Part shown: one piece after another, positions 17,768 to 27,627 of the stretch
Numbering within the stretch: position 1 is the first letter of the stretch
How the letters are laid out: each line of letters opens with the position of its first letter
Source of the DNA: an uncultured Emticicia sp.
GTDB taxonomy: Bacteria > Bacteroidota > Bacteroidia > Cytophagales > Spirosomataceae
Assembly (NCBI RefSeq): GCF_937903345.1
Contig: NZ_CALCZQ010000050.1
Span: 186,001-250,000, forward strand
Reading direction: 5' to 3'
Length of the DNA stretch: 64,000 nt
The notes under the pieces: model-generated
Seen by the model: only the letters and a program-made list of their open reading frames with translations
Databases searched by the model: none
What the model was told of the DNA's origin: nothing
Program-made: the position numbers and the translations under genes

Positions 17768-19003
17768 ATGAAAAGTCTTCTTTTTAATCTTTTTATTGCC
17801 TTCGGAATTGTGGTATTATTTGCTTGTACCAAGAAACAAGTGGCCAATAAATACACAGTTTCTATAAATCAAAAAACGCAAATCATTACAGGAGCCGACC
17901 AAATTTCGGAATATTTGCCTTTGTTGAAAGGTAAAAGAGTAGCGATGTTGGTCAACCAAACTTCAATCATAGGTAATAAAGCAAGTGTTGATAGTTTATT
18001 AAGTTTGGGTGTAAATATTGTAAAGGTTTTTGGTCCAGAACACGGTTTTCGTGGAAATGCCAGTGCGGGAGCAAAAGTAAACAATGAAGTTGACCAGAAA
18101 ACGGGCATTCCGATAATTTCGCTTTACGGCAAAATCAAACGCCCAACACAAGAGCATTTGTCCGATGTTGATGTAATGATTTTTGATATTCAAGATGTTG
18201 GAGCGAGATTTTATACCTACATCAATACACTCGCTCATCTGATGGAGTCTTGTGCCGAATATGGCAAAGAATTAATCATTCTCGACCGACCAAATCCCAA
18301 TGGCTACTTGGTCGATGGTCCAATTTTGGAGAAAAGTCTCTATTCTGGCATTGGCATGTTTCCAATTCCGATTGCTCATGGACTTACAATCGGCGAGTTT
18401 GCCCAAATGATTAACGGTGAAGGTTGGCTACCAAATAAGTTAAAATGCAAGATTCGTGTGATTAAAATTGCAAACTATAACCACGATATGTCGTATGCAT
18501 TACCAGTTTTTCCATCGCCAAATCTTAATTCTCAGCAGTCCATTTTGCTTTATCCAAGCACTTGTATTTTTGAAGGCACTATTTTGAGTCAAGGTCGTGG
18601 AACTTACATTCCTTTTACGGTTTTGGGAGCTCCAGCCCTAAAAGATAAGTACGATTTTAGTTTCAAGCCAGTAAGTATTCAAGGAATGAGCGAAACACCT
18701 CTTCACCAAAATGAAGATTGTTTTGGACTTGATTTAAGAAAATATGATACCAACATGCTGAGAAAAAACCGACAAATCAATCTTTCTTGGATGATGGAGC
18801 TTTATAAGGCTTATCCGATGAAAGATAAATTTTTCGACAAAACCCAAAGCAAACAAATGGGAGATATTAATAAATTGGCAGGAACTGAAAGATTTAAACA
18901 ACAAATCATTGACGGCGTTTCGGAAGCAGAAATCCGCAAAAGTTGGGAGCCGGGTTTGAGTGATTTTAAGGTTTTGAGAAAAAAGTATTTGATTTATCCG
19001 TAA
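17768..19003 (+). CDS. NamZ-like exo-beta-N-acetylmuramidase lipoprotein (DUF1343)
   Basis: This 411-residue protein begins with a lipoprotein signal (lipobox VLFAC, Cys20). It carries the DUF1343 core: MLVNQTSIIG, FGPEHGFRG, IISLYGK, DIQDVGARFYTY, ILDRPNPN and SQGRGTYIPF. NamZ releases terminal MurNAc from peptidoglycan chains. The gene lies after the class D beta-lactamase-like gene in the same direction, about 100 bases on. AnmK, a later step of MurNAc use, is encoded about 9 kb away. A periplasmic, membrane-anchored location is inferred. Confidence 0.88.
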   Translation: MKSLLFNLFIAFGIVVLFACTKKQVANKYTVSINQKTQIITGADQISEYLPLLKGKRVAMLVNQTSIIGNKASVDSLLSLGVNIVKVFGPEHGFRGNASAGAKVNNEVDQKTGIPIISLYGKIKRPTQEHLSDVDVMIFDIQDVGARFYTYINTLAHLMESCAEYGKELIILDRPNPNGYLVDGPILEKSLYSGIGMFPIPIAHGLTIGEFAQMINGEGWLPNKLKCKIRVIKIANYNHDMSYALPVFPSPNLNSQQSILLYPSTCIFEGTILSQGRGTYIPFTVLGAPALKDKYDFSFKPVSIQGMSETPLHQNEDCFGLDLRKYDTNMLRKNRQINLSWMMELYKAYPMKDKFFDKTQSKQMGDINKLAGTERFKQQIIDGVSEAEIRKSWEPGLSDFKVLRKKYLIYP

Positions 19004-19019
19004 TCCATCAGCCTTAATA

Positions 19020-19054
19020 GTGGCACATACTCAAAGGTGTGCCACAACTTTTTT
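19020..19054. terminator. Terminator between the namZ-like gene and moeA
   Basis: GTGGCACA pairs with TGTGCCAC around a 10-base loop, then six T. It overlaps the moeA stop and separates convergent genes. Confidence 0.85.
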
Positions 19055-20252
19055 ATCTATACACAAACACCTTAAAAACCTCTCCTTTTTTAAACAAACT
19101 TCTTTCTAAAGGTAATTCAAGAAAAGCATCTGCTTCGACCAAATTTGCCAAATCGCCTGAGCCGTGGCCTTCTACTGGAGTTGCCAAAATTTTGCCAATC
19201 GGTGTGTAAGAAAGTTTTACCTGCAAGAAAAACGTTAGTTCGGGTTTGAACGTAAAATCTTCGGATAGCTCGGCCGTTAATTGCTGATTTTCAATGCCTT
19301 GCGAAGCATCTAGCCACTTTTTGAAATAGCGATTGAGGCACATAAAGGTAGAAACTGGATTGCCAGGTAGGGCAAAAACCACCGTTCCCTTAGTTGATTT
19401 TCCGAACCAAAAAGGTTTTCCAGGGCGTTGCGAAACTTTGTGAAAAAGCTTTTTAACTTCTTGATTTTCAAGGGCTTGTGGTACAAAATCAAATTTTCCT
19501 GCCGAAACTCCACCACTTAAAATCAGCACATCGAAAGTTTCCATAAATGCTGCAATTTTTTGCTCAATGATTTCCTGATTATCGGGCAATAAAACATTCT
19601 CGGTTTCGAGTCCCCAGTTTTTAAGCGAAGCCTGTAAGGCAAATCCATTTGATGTTCGTATTTGGTGCGGAAGGGGCGTTTCGCTAATTGGCACGATTTC
19701 TTCACCAGTTGAAATAACTACTGCACGTAGTTTTCGTTGTACCAAAATTTCATATTTCCCAATCGTAGCTGCCACACCGATTTCGGCAGAGGAAAGTTTT
19801 CGTCCTTGCGGCACAATTACGGCACCCGTTCTGCGGTCAGAACCTTGTGGGTGAATGTTTTGTGCTTTCCGAAATGCTGAAAAATCAGCTATGATTTGCA
19901 CCGTTTTCTCTGAAATAGATAAATCTTCGTAACGAATAACCATGTCTGTATTGAGCGGAATCATCGCTCCAGTCATTACTTCCAAGCAATTTTGGGCATT
20001 TTGCAAGGTTTTTTGTGGATTTCCTGCGGCAGCCGTCGCTTCGATTTTAAAAGTGGTTCGTCCAGCTTCGAGCTGAGCAAATTGAATCGCAATGCCATCC
20101 ATCGTAACTCTGTCGAAGGGCGGAAAATCTCGGTCGGCACATAAATCTTCGGCTAAAATTCTGCCCAAAGCAGCATCAATTGATACTTTTTCGGTAGGAA
20201 TTGCAATAGTATTTTCTAAAATGAGTTGTTCGGCTTGTTCGACAGTTATCAT
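19053..20252 (-). CDS. moeA: Molybdopterin molybdenumtransferase MoeA
   Basis: MoeA inserts molybdate into adenylylated molybdopterin, the last common step of Moco synthesis. The 399-residue protein shows RVTMDGIAI, GSDRRTGAVIVPQGRKLS, VISTGEEIVP, the MoCF-binding LILSGGVSAGKFDFV and FALPGNPVSTFMCLNRY, and a C-terminal beta domain. The frame runs upstream to a GTG at 20318, but ATG at 20252 gives the normal N-terminus MITVEQAEQLILEN. The next gene upstream is xdhC in the same direction, 197 bases away. That gap shows no gene. Confidence 0.94.
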   Translation of the reverse strand: MITVEQAEQLILENTIAIPTEKVSIDAALGRILAEDLCADRDFPPFDRVTMDGIAIQFAQLEAGRTTFKIEATAAAGNPQKTLQNAQNCLEVMTGAMIPLNTDMVIRYEDLSISEKTVQIIADFSAFRKAQNIHPQGSDRRTGAVIVPQGRKLSSAEIGVAATIGKYEILVQRKLRAVVISTGEEIVPISETPLPHQIRTSNGFALQASLKNWGLETENVLLPDNQEIIEQKIAAFMETFDVLILSGGVSAGKFDFVPQALENQEVKKLFHKVSQRPGKPFWFGKSTKGTVVFALPGNPVSTFMCLNRYFKKWLDASQGIENQQLTAELSEDFTFKPELTFFLQVKLSYTPIGKILATPVEGHGSGDLANLVEADAFLELPLERSLFKKGEVFKVFVYR

Positions 20253-20449
20253 AATTTTCTTTGAAATTTTGAGCAATTTACGTTGTAAGTATTGAATGAA
20301 GAATTTATCGATTGACACACGATTCGTCGTAGCGACAAATTACTGATTTATAAGCTTTCAATTTCGGTTTCGAATCTGTGATTTACTTTTCTTAAGTTAA
20401 CATAAATTGCACAAAAAATCTGAGTATGAAGATTATCTCAAAGAAAAAA

Positions 20450-21562
20450 TTAATTTTCATAAATGGGTTTTGGTCTATACTTTAGTCGATTTCCATTTCT
20501 TCCTGAGAAAAACGCACGAATTTCGGCACAAACTGAAAGTGCGATTTCTTCGGGCGTGGCAGCACCAATATCAAGTCCAACTGGGCTGAAAATGCTTTCT
20601 TCTTGTTCGGCTGTTAAAGAAATGCCTTCGTCGGTCATTCGGTCATACATTTTTAATGTACGTTTTTTGGGGCCTAAAAGACCGATGTATTTGATGTCGG
20701 TTTTTAGTAACAATTGCAAATTTCGATAGTCGCTTTCGTAATCGTGGCACATCGAAATAGCTGCCGTGAAATTATCGATTTTTGGTTGATGGTCTTTCTG
20801 AACAACCGCATCGGCCATCTCTGAAAGTGAAGCATGCATTTTGGCAGGATTACAAACACTAATTACTCGCCAACCCAACTCTTTTGCAACTTTCACCATC
20901 GGATAAACGTCATAATTACTACCAAAAACATACAGTTGAATAGCAGGAGGTATTACCTCCAAAAAGAACGTGAGTTTTGTGCCATCTTCTAAAATATACT
21001 CTTTTGATACCGATTTAGTCGTATCAAGAGCCTCTTTAATTGCAGGAATTAAGCTTTCGTTAAGCTGAGATAATGGAAAGTTTGCTGTAAAATATGCTTC
21101 GTTATCAAACCTAAATACATTTCCGAGAGCAATGCTTGCATGTACTTTGCTGATACCTGTCACGGTAACTACCAAATTTGGTGTTCGTTGGTCGATGCAA
21201 CTTTGGAGTTGCAAGACTGCATTATCGGAGTTTTGTGAGTCGAGAGGCGTAATAAGCACATCAATGATGCCGTTGCAGCCAAGTCCTACACCAATTTGAT
21301 ATGGGTCGTCGTCAGTGGTATCGTAAGTGATTAATGTTGCCTTGTTTTGAGACATCGCCAAACGTGCTTTTTTTAAAGCATCACCTTCTAAACAACCTCC
21401 ACTTATTCCTCCAATCCATTCGCCTGATTCCAAAACTAACATTCTTGCCCCGGTGCGTCTATACGACGAACCTTCAACCCTTACAACTGTTGCCAAAGCG
21501 GCTTTAGTTTTACTAAAATCTATGTTTTGATAGGCTTCCGTAATTTGCTTAATTTCTTTCAT
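20450..21562 (-). CDS. XdhC/CoxI-family Moco insertion protein
   Basis: XdhC binds molybdenum cofactor, protects it while a cysteine desulfurase sulfurates it, and hands it to xanthine-dehydrogenase-type enzymes. The protein of about 370 residues has the N-terminal XdhC/CoxI motifs VRVEGSSYRRTGARMLV, GGISGGCLEGD and GVGLGCNGIIDV. A Rossmann domain follows (LYVFGSNYDVYPMVKVAKEL, YIGLLGPKKR, PVGLDIGAATPEEIA). The usual GAGxDA of the Rossmann loop is changed to GSNYDV. An ATG 21 bases further upstream is also possible. It is 38 bases from a cysteine-desulfurase gene; no target hydroxylase is in the window. Confidence 0.87.
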   Translation of the reverse strand: MKEIKQITEAYQNIDFSKTKAALATVVRVEGSSYRRTGARMLVLESGEWIGGISGGCLEGDALKKARLAMSQNKATLITYDTTDDDPYQIGVGLGCNGIIDVLITPLDSQNSDNAVLQLQSCIDQRTPNLVVTVTGISKVHASIALGNVFRFDNEAYFTANFPLSQLNESLIPAIKEALDTTKSVSKEYILEDGTKLTFFLEVIPPAIQLYVFGSNYDVYPMVKVAKELGWRVISVCNPAKMHASLSEMADAVVQKDHQPKIDNFTAAISMCHDYESDYRNLQLLLKTDIKYIGLLGPKKRTLKMYDRMTDEGISLTAEQEESIFSPVGLDIGAATPEEIALSVCAEIRAFFSGRNGNRLKYRPKPIYEN

Positions 21563-21600
21563 GTATATTCTGTAAAAAGGCATTTTTCATTTGTCAATTA

Positions 21601-22749
21601 TCAATGAGCAATTATCATTTTTTCTACGACGTTCAATACGTGTTCGATGGCTAATTCAATATCACTTTCTTGTGTCATTCGCCCTAAACTAAACCTGACC
21701 GAATTATACGCCGATTCGTCATCAAGACCCATTGCCTTTAGTACATAACTTGGTTCGGTTGAGGCAGAATTACAGGCAGAGCCATTAGAAACTGCAATTT
21801 TGTTGAGATTCATCAATAGTTGCTCACCATCAATATTACCAAAACAAATATTTGTTGTGTTGGGTAAACGTTGGGCAATATTTCCATTTATTTTGGTATT
21901 TGGTAGTTTTTCTAAAATACCATTTTCTAATTTATTTCGTAAATTCGATAAGCGTTCTGCTTCTTCGCTCATCGAATTTTGGCAAATTTCGGCCGCCTCG
22001 CCCAAACCTACAATTCCAGTTACATTGAGCGTACCCGAACGCATTCCTCGCTCATGTTTGCCACCATCTTGTTGGGCGATGATACTGAGTTTTTTTCTGA
22101 GGTACAAAACTCCAACGCCTTTTGGACCGTAAAGTTTATGTCCCGAAAAATTGAGTAAATCTATTTCCTCTTCTATCACGTTTATCTGCATTTTACCAAC
22201 TGCTTGTGTGGCATCGGAATGAAACAAAACTCCGTGTCGATGAGCAATTTCGGCCATTTGTTTGATTGGATAAATTACGCCAGTTTCGTTATTTGCCGCC
22301 ATGACAGAAATCAGAATTGTTTCTTTTTTGATAGCTTTTTCAAGGTTTTCTAAAGAAATGTTTCCCTCAGCATCAACCTCTAAGTAAGTCACGTCTGCAC
22401 CTAGTTTTTCTAGGTGTTGACAAGTATCCAAAACCGCTTTGTGTTCGGTCTTTACGGTAATGATATGATTACCTTTTTGAGAAAACGTTTCAAAAACACC
22501 TTTGATGGCCAAATTTACTGCTTCGGTGGCACCACTTGTAAAAATAATTTCTTTTTTAGTACAGCCCAAAAAATCAGCCAATTGCTGACGAGCTGTATCA
22601 ACAGCCTCGGCGGCTTTCCAACCATAGGCATGCGAGCGACTAGCTGTATTGCCAAAATGTTCTGTCAAATATGGCATTATCGCCTCCAACACTCGCTTAT
22701 CAAGCGGTGTGGTGGCATTATAATCCATATATATTGGGTAATTTATCAT
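21601..22749 (-). CDS. NifS/IscS-like cysteine desulfurase
   Basis: This 382-residue PLP enzyme releases sulfur from cysteine. It shows YMDYNATTPLD at the N-terminus, TSGATEAVNLAI, MAANNETGVIYPI, the PLP-binding Lys in NFSGHKLYGPKGVG and the mobile-loop catalytic Cys in SNGSACNSASTEPSY. No iscU or nifU scaffold gene is adjacent. Instead, xdhC follows 38 bases downstream and moeA after it, as expected for a desulfurase dedicated to Moco sulfuration. A general Fe-S role is the alternative. ATG at 22749 or 22728 could be the start. Confidence 0.9.
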   Translation of the reverse strand: MINYPIYMDYNATTPLDKRVLEAIMPYLTEHFGNTASRSHAYGWKAAEAVDTARQQLADFLGCTKKEIIFTSGATEAVNLAIKGVFETFSQKGNHIITVKTEHKAVLDTCQHLEKLGADVTYLEVDAEGNISLENLEKAIKKETILISVMAANNETGVIYPIKQMAEIAHRHGVLFHSDATQAVGKMQINVIEEEIDLLNFSGHKLYGPKGVGVLYLRKKLSIIAQQDGGKHERGMRSGTLNVTGIVGLGEAAEICQNSMSEEAERLSNLRNKLENGILEKLPNTKINGNIAQRLPNTTNICFGNIDGEQLLMNLNKIAVSNGSACNSASTEPSYVLKAMGLDDESAYNSVRFSLGRMTQESDIELAIEHVLNVVEKMIIAH

Positions 22750-23065
22750 CCCTTTTTCTAATTTTAAGCAAAGTAAAGAAACAGATTGGTCATATGAATT
22801 GAATAATTGTGTAAATGTATAATCAAAACCTCATTTCATAATAAACAATGTTGAGTAGAAAAAGATTAGTTATCGCCGCTACCCTTTTCTTCACGGTGAA
22901 TCATGTGATTTAGACTTACCTTTGTGAACAAATTCTATTTTTTGTTTTATGTTTTGAAAAATTTTAATTTTTTCAAGAAAATCCAAACTTTATTCGGCTA
23001 AAGTACCATAATGCAGTATGTTTTTGCGTATTTTGTTCCACAAAACCTTAAATGATTGCAAAATA
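22750..23065. other. Intergenic region between the desulfurase and ppc genes
   Basis: This stretch of 316 bases separates divergent genes. I see a TANNTTTG box (TACCTTTG, 22917-22924) for ppc and AT-rich leader sequence. A 21-codon frame at 22848-22913 encodes a hydrophobic peptide, but nothing supports its translation. The ppc frame also has an ATG at 23018, inside this region. Confidence 0.5.
22917..22924 (+). promoter_or_regulatory. Putative -7 promoter box for ppc
   Basis: TACCTTTG fits TANNTTTG, about 94 bases before the first possible ppc start. No clean -33 TTG is present. Confidence 0.4.
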
Positions 23066-25621
23066 ATGCCAAAAAATTCTATCGAATCGGTTTTTACACA
23101 AGAGGTTCATAACAAATACCTTGTATTTAATACACTTTTTTCGAGGCTCCCTTATGATAAAATGGCAAAGATTGGTCAGTTAATGCCTTTTTTGCATGAT
23201 TTATCCGAAGTTGGCTTTGAACAGGGAAAAGACCCCAAAACAATTATTGATTCTTTCTTTAATCAATACACCACTATTAAAGATGAAAAAGAAAAAATTG
23301 ATTTGCTCTTTCGCTTCATTACTTACATTGAGCGTCAGGTAGTTTTGTTTGATAGTATTGAAGATTCGGCTTTTGAGAAACTTACACCAATCAATGGAAA
23401 AGGCACTTTGCTAAGTACGCTTGATTTGGCTGTTCAGCAGAATAAGCTCGAAGAAGTGAAGCAAAAACTCAAAAATTTTAAGGTTCGTGTGGTATTTACT
23501 GCACACCCAACGCAATTTTACCCAAATAGCGTTTTGCGTATAATTCAAGATTTGGAGGAACTTATACCTAAAAATGATATCAATGGCATTGATGCTTTGC
23601 TCCAACAACTTGGAAAAACACCGTTTATCAACGAACAAAAACCTACACCTTTAGAAGAGGCTCAAAGTATAATATTCTATCTTCGTCACGTTTATTACCA
23701 AGTAATTGGCGAAATTCATGAAAAAATCAATACCTATCTTCAAAACGAAGTACAAGATTTTAGTCCAGTTCTCGAACTTGGCTTTTGGCCGGGGGGCGAC
23801 CGTGACGGAAACCCGTTCGTAACGGCCGAAATCTCGAAGAAAGTTTCGCAAGAGCTACGCACGAGCATCTTGAAATGTTATTATAATGATTTCAAAATCG
23901 TTTGTCGTCGTCTGACGCTCAAAGGTATTATGCCATTATTGACCCAAATCAGTAATCGTATTTATACCAACATGAACGGTCTGAAAAATGACCTAACACT
24001 TGATGAATTATTGACATCGTTGTACGAAGTTCGTGAATTACTTATCACAAAGCATAATTCGATTTTCTTAGACCTTTTCGATAGATTTATCCAGCAAGTA
24101 AAACTTTTTGGATTACACTTTGCCTGTTTGGATATTCGCCAAGATAGTAGTATTCACGAAAACGTAATGGAGCAAATCAATCAGAAATATGCGATTTCGC
24201 CGAAACGATATTCTGAATGGACAGATGCCGAAAAACTCCATTTCTTGACCGAAAGAGAGCTTTTAATCAACGAAGATGATTTTGATGAAGCCCTTACAAA
24301 AGATACTTTCAAGACCGTAAGAGCGATACAAGAGATACAAGCAACAAATGGGGAAAGAGCTTGTCATCGTTATATTATTAGTAATTCGACTTCGATATTT
24401 TCTGTGCTGGAAGTATTAGCATTATTTAGATTCTGCGGTTATAAAGAGAAAGAAGTAAATGTTGATGTGATGCCACTCTTTGAAACCATCGAAGGGCTTG
24501 ATGCTGCTCAAGCTACGATGTCGGCACTTTATCAATTGCCTTTTTACAAAAATCATTTAGCTCTACGCAAAAATCAGCAAACGATTATGCTTGGTTTTTC
24601 GGATGGAACGAAAGATGGTGGATATGTGAAAGCAAACTGGGAGATTTATCAAGCAAAAGAAAATCTTTCGAGAATATCGAAGAAAAATCAGATTGAAATA
24701 ATGTTTTTTGATGGTCGTGGAGGCCCGCCTGCTCGTGGAGGTGGAAAAACGCATCAGTTTTATGCTTCGCAAGGCCCAACTATTGCCAATAACGAAATCC
24801 AGATTACGATTCAAGGACAAACCATTACTTCTATGTATGGGTCACGAGCCCAAGCAATGTTTAATTTTGAGCAGTTGATTTCGGCTGGAATTATCAACGA
24901 TGTTTTCCAAGATGATAGGTCAATTATTGATAAGAAAGAACGCAATTTGATTGATGAATTGGGCGAAGAAGGAGTAAGAAAATACTTTGAATTGAAAGAA
25001 CATCCATTGTTTGTATCGTATCTCGAAAACAAGAGTCCGCTTAAATATTATGGTTTGACTAATATTGGTAGTCGCCCAAGTAAGCGTAGTTCGGGTAAAA
25101 AACTCTTATTATCGGATTTAAGAGCTATTCCGTTTGTAGGTTCGTGGAGTCAATTAAAACAAAATGTTCCTGGATATTTTGGTTTTGGTTCGGCTTTAGA
25201 AAAAGTAATCGAAGAAGGGCGTTTAGAAGATTTGAAATCGCTTTACCAAAGCTCGCTTTACTTCAAAACCTTGATGGAAAATAGCATGATGGCTTTGACA
25301 AAAAGTTATTTTCCTCTAACAAACTACATGAAAAATGACCCAGAATATGGTGATTTTTGGAAAATTCTCTACGAAGAGTATTTACTGACGGTAAAAAATA
25401 TGCTTTTGGTTTCGGGACAAAAAGTTTTGATGGAATCGGAAGAACTTGGGAAATTATCAATCAATTACCGCGAACATATCGTATTGCCTTTGCTCACAAT
25501 TCAGCAATACGCGTTACAGAAAATTGAAGAAACAACCGACGAAAAAACTCGATTGGTTTACGAAAAAATGGTAACTCGCTCGTTGTTTGGAAATATCAAT
25601 GCCAGCAGAAATTCGGCTTAG
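23066..25621 (+). CDS. ppc: Phosphoenolpyruvate carboxylase
   Basis: PEP carboxylase makes oxaloacetate from PEP and bicarbonate to refill the TCA cycle. The 851-residue protein shows VVFTAHPTQFYPNSV (His147), GFWPGGDRDGNPFVT, the catalytic loop FDGRGGPPARGGGKTH (about 548-563, Arg551) and NIGSRPSKR. The C-terminus is NINASRNSA rather than the QNTG end of most family members. ATG 23018 would add 16 residues; the ATG at 23066 fits the short N-terminus usual in Bacteroidota. It is a monocistron, ended by a strong terminator. Confidence 0.95.
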   Translation: MPKNSIESVFTQEVHNKYLVFNTLFSRLPYDKMAKIGQLMPFLHDLSEVGFEQGKDPKTIIDSFFNQYTTIKDEKEKIDLLFRFITYIERQVVLFDSIEDSAFEKLTPINGKGTLLSTLDLAVQQNKLEEVKQKLKNFKVRVVFTAHPTQFYPNSVLRIIQDLEELIPKNDINGIDALLQQLGKTPFINEQKPTPLEEAQSIIFYLRHVYYQVIGEIHEKINTYLQNEVQDFSPVLELGFWPGGDRDGNPFVTAEISKKVSQELRTSILKCYYNDFKIVCRRLTLKGIMPLLTQISNRIYTNMNGLKNDLTLDELLTSLYEVRELLITKHNSIFLDLFDRFIQQVKLFGLHFACLDIRQDSSIHENVMEQINQKYAISPKRYSEWTDAEKLHFLTERELLINEDDFDEALTKDTFKTVRAIQEIQATNGERACHRYIISNSTSIFSVLEVLALFRFCGYKEKEVNVDVMPLFETIEGLDAAQATMSALYQLPFYKNHLALRKNQQTIMLGFSDGTKDGGYVKANWEIYQAKENLSRISKKNQIEIMFFDGRGGPPARGGGKTHQFYASQGPTIANNEIQITIQGQTITSMYGSRAQAMFNFEQLISAGIINDVFQDDRSIIDKKERNLIDELGEEGVRKYFELKEHPLFVSYLENKSPLKYYGLTNIGSRPSKRSSGKKLLLSDLRAIPFVGSWSQLKQNVPGYFGFGSALEKVIEEGRLEDLKSLYQSSLYFKTLMENSMMALTKSYFPLTNYMKNDPEYGDFWKILYEEYLLTVKNMLLVSGQKVLMESEELGKLSINYREHIVLPLLTIQQYALQKIEETTDEKTRLVYEKMVTRSLFGNINASRNSA

Positions 25622-25637
25622 GTTTCTTAACAATTTA

Positions 25638-25685
25638 GCAAGAAAAAGAGGAGTTTTTCGTAAGAAAAACTCCTCTTTTTCTTGC
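25638..25685. terminator. Strong bidirectional terminator after ppc
   Basis: A perfect 22-base stem (left arm begins GCAAGAAAAAGAGGAG) encloses a GTAA loop. It lies between the convergent ppc and the SASA-domain gene. Confidence 0.9.
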
Positions 25686-25725
25686 CGTAGCCTGTGGACT
25701 CGTCGACTATTGGCCGTCAACTATT

Positions 25726-27627
25726 TCAATCACACCCTAAAATAAAAGCTTTAAAAACTGCTCCTGATTTTGCTTCAAAACCTGGCAAAAGCTCTACTTT
25801 CGTTTTGGCGTTATAATCAATTTTGCCACTTAATTGAATAATCTGATTACTTTGAATCGACTGTTTACTTTCATAAGCCGATTCGGCCGCATTCACTGAG
25901 CCATTTAAAGATAAACTACTCGGAAAACAAGAAGAAACAATAATAGATTGTGGTGATGAAACAGGACTAATACAGTGCAAAGTTTTACATTGAACTGTAT
26001 AAGCCGCCGTTGCAGCAGGTGTAAAAGTAAGCGGATTTACGCTCGCTCCTGTTGACCAAACATAGCTTCCATTACAACTTGCACCTGTGAGTGTCAAACT
26101 TTGGTTAGGTCTTACCTGCAAAGCCGAGGTTGTAAAACTTGGATTTGTTGGTAATGTAAACGTTGTTAAATCAATAACAGGACTAAAAAGTACTTTTTTT
26201 GATGCTTTCCTAACATTCGCTGCTATTCTTGCTGCGGAAACATTAATTGTAGCTACACTATCTAAAGTTCTCCAATTGAGATTTTCGTAGCCAGAAGGTG
26301 GAATATTAGTGTATTGACAACAACCACTAAAATTAAATCCAACTGACTCCGGAACGGTATTTTGCCGATTAGACCAAGCATATTTATTATAAGCTCCAAC
26401 AACACTTAATGAAATTGGTATAGATGGATTGACAGCATTACAAGTCAAGGTAACAGCCAAGAACGGAGAAGCCATCATTGGTGTTGAATTAACAAAAAAA
26501 GTATTATCAAGACTAGTATTCCATGCATTAGCAAATTCAATCTGCCCAGCATATGTATCAAAATGAATTCCGTCTGTTTTATTTGTAGACCCATTAATAG
26601 AATCAGTATTAGGCCCTGCAAATACGTTGGGTACTGCTGGAAAACTCTCATTGAAACCTGATATAAGTGCATTTTGACCTAAAATTGGGCCATCATGGGG
26701 TTCAGGATTTCTCGAAACCCTTGCTATAATCCATGCTAAAGTGCTATGTTCAGTATTTTCACGAGTTTTATTTATAACATTCCTTATGTTTTCATAATAT
26801 GGTATAAAAAAGGTTTCTGGGTCACTTTCTCCTTGGTGCCAAAGTACGCCACGAAGGCCAGTAAGACTACCATAATAAGCTACACTATTTTCTAAAGCCC
26901 GATATGGAGCTCCCAAATCTTGGCGTTTCCAACTTTCTCCGTTGTAAGGTAAACCTTGAGCAGATTTACTCCAGTTTTCACTTGACGTTCCGCCGTGACC
27001 TGCTCCGTAAAATAAAATTGGAACGCCTAATTTGCTTGCCAATAAGTCTCCCAATTTTCCCCACGCCCAAGGTACATAATGAAAAGGGCCAATTTTACCA
27101 GAATCACCAACCATTTTTGAAAAACCAATCGGTAATCTGTTATAGTCACTCAGATTGTTGCTATAATTCACTGAGTTCACACGGTCATCTGTGGCAGGTG
27201 TGCTTACGCCCGCTCCTCCTTGTGCATTAGATTGTCCTGCAATGGCAAAAACTTCACCCACACCAACTTTTTGGAGTGTTTTAGTATCAATCAATACATT
27301 ATTTTGGTAAGCCCTTACTTCTAAGCTATACCAACCGCCAGTTGCGGTAAGTGTTCCATAAAAATAACCATTACTGGGATTGGTTTGTACGGTAGTCCAA
27401 GCGGTTGTTGTGCCACCTTGTTGTGCTACAACCCTTGCATCAATCCTATCAATAGCCGAATAATACGTGCCAGCAATATTGATTGGTGCTTGGTTTGAAT
27501 TATTTCGCTGAAATATCATTCGCTCAACTGGGTGAGAAATGGCAATTTGGCAGAAGGATTTAAAAGAAATAATACACACCATACTTAAATAGATGGCATG
27601 TCCTTTGGTTATCATTTTTGGAAACAT
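25726..27627 (-). CDS. Secreted sialate O-acetylesterase-type (SASA/SGNH) surface protein
   Basis: This 633-residue protein has an N-terminal signal segment (to about 27), a beta domain, and a SASA-type SGNH hydrolase domain with AIAGQSNAQG (Ser133), LWHQGESD and DGIHFD. Two further beta domains follow. The last 60 residues (QIIQLSGKIDYNAKT through LLPGFEAKSGAVFKA) match the three-coathanger-stack ending common on Cytophagales surface proteins. It probably removes acetyl groups from an extracellular glycan. It is convergent with ppc. ATG at 27615 is an alternative start. Confidence 0.82.
   Translation of the reverse strand: MFPKMITKGHAIYLSMVCIISFKSFCQIAISHPVERMIFQRNNSNQAPINIAGTYYSAIDRIDARVVAQQGGTTTAWTTVQTNPSNGYFYGTLTATGGWYSLEVRAYQNNVLIDTKTLQKVGVGEVFAIAGQSNAQGGAGVSTPATDDRVNSVNYSNNLSDYNRLPIGFSKMVGDSGKIGPFHYVPWAWGKLGDLLASKLGVPILFYGAGHGGTSSENWSKSAQGLPYNGESWKRQDLGAPYRALENSVAYYGSLTGLRGVLWHQGESDPETFFIPYYENIRNVINKTRENTEHSTLAWIIARVSRNPEPHDGPILGQNALISGFNESFPAVPNVFAGPNTDSINGSTNKTDGIHFDTYAGQIEFANAWNTSLDNTFFVNSTPMMASPFLAVTLTCNAVNPSIPISLSVVGAYNKYAWSNRQNTVPESVGFNFSGCCQYTNIPPSGYENLNWRTLDSVATINVSAARIAANVRKASKKVLFSPVIDLTTFTLPTNPSFTTSALQVRPNQSLTLTGASCNGSYVWSTGASVNPLTFTPAATAAYTVQCKTLHCISPVSSPQSIIVSSCFPSSLSLNGSVNAAESAYESKQSIQSNQIIQLSGKIDYNAKTKVELLPGFEAKSGAVFKAFILGCD

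Noticed and set aside
22848..22913. A 21-codon frame (MLSRKRLVIAATLFFTVNHV, then Ile) upstream of ppc that looks like a signal peptide.
   Set aside because: It is too short, has no supporting start signal, and nothing follows it; it is probably chance or a remnant of an N-terminus.
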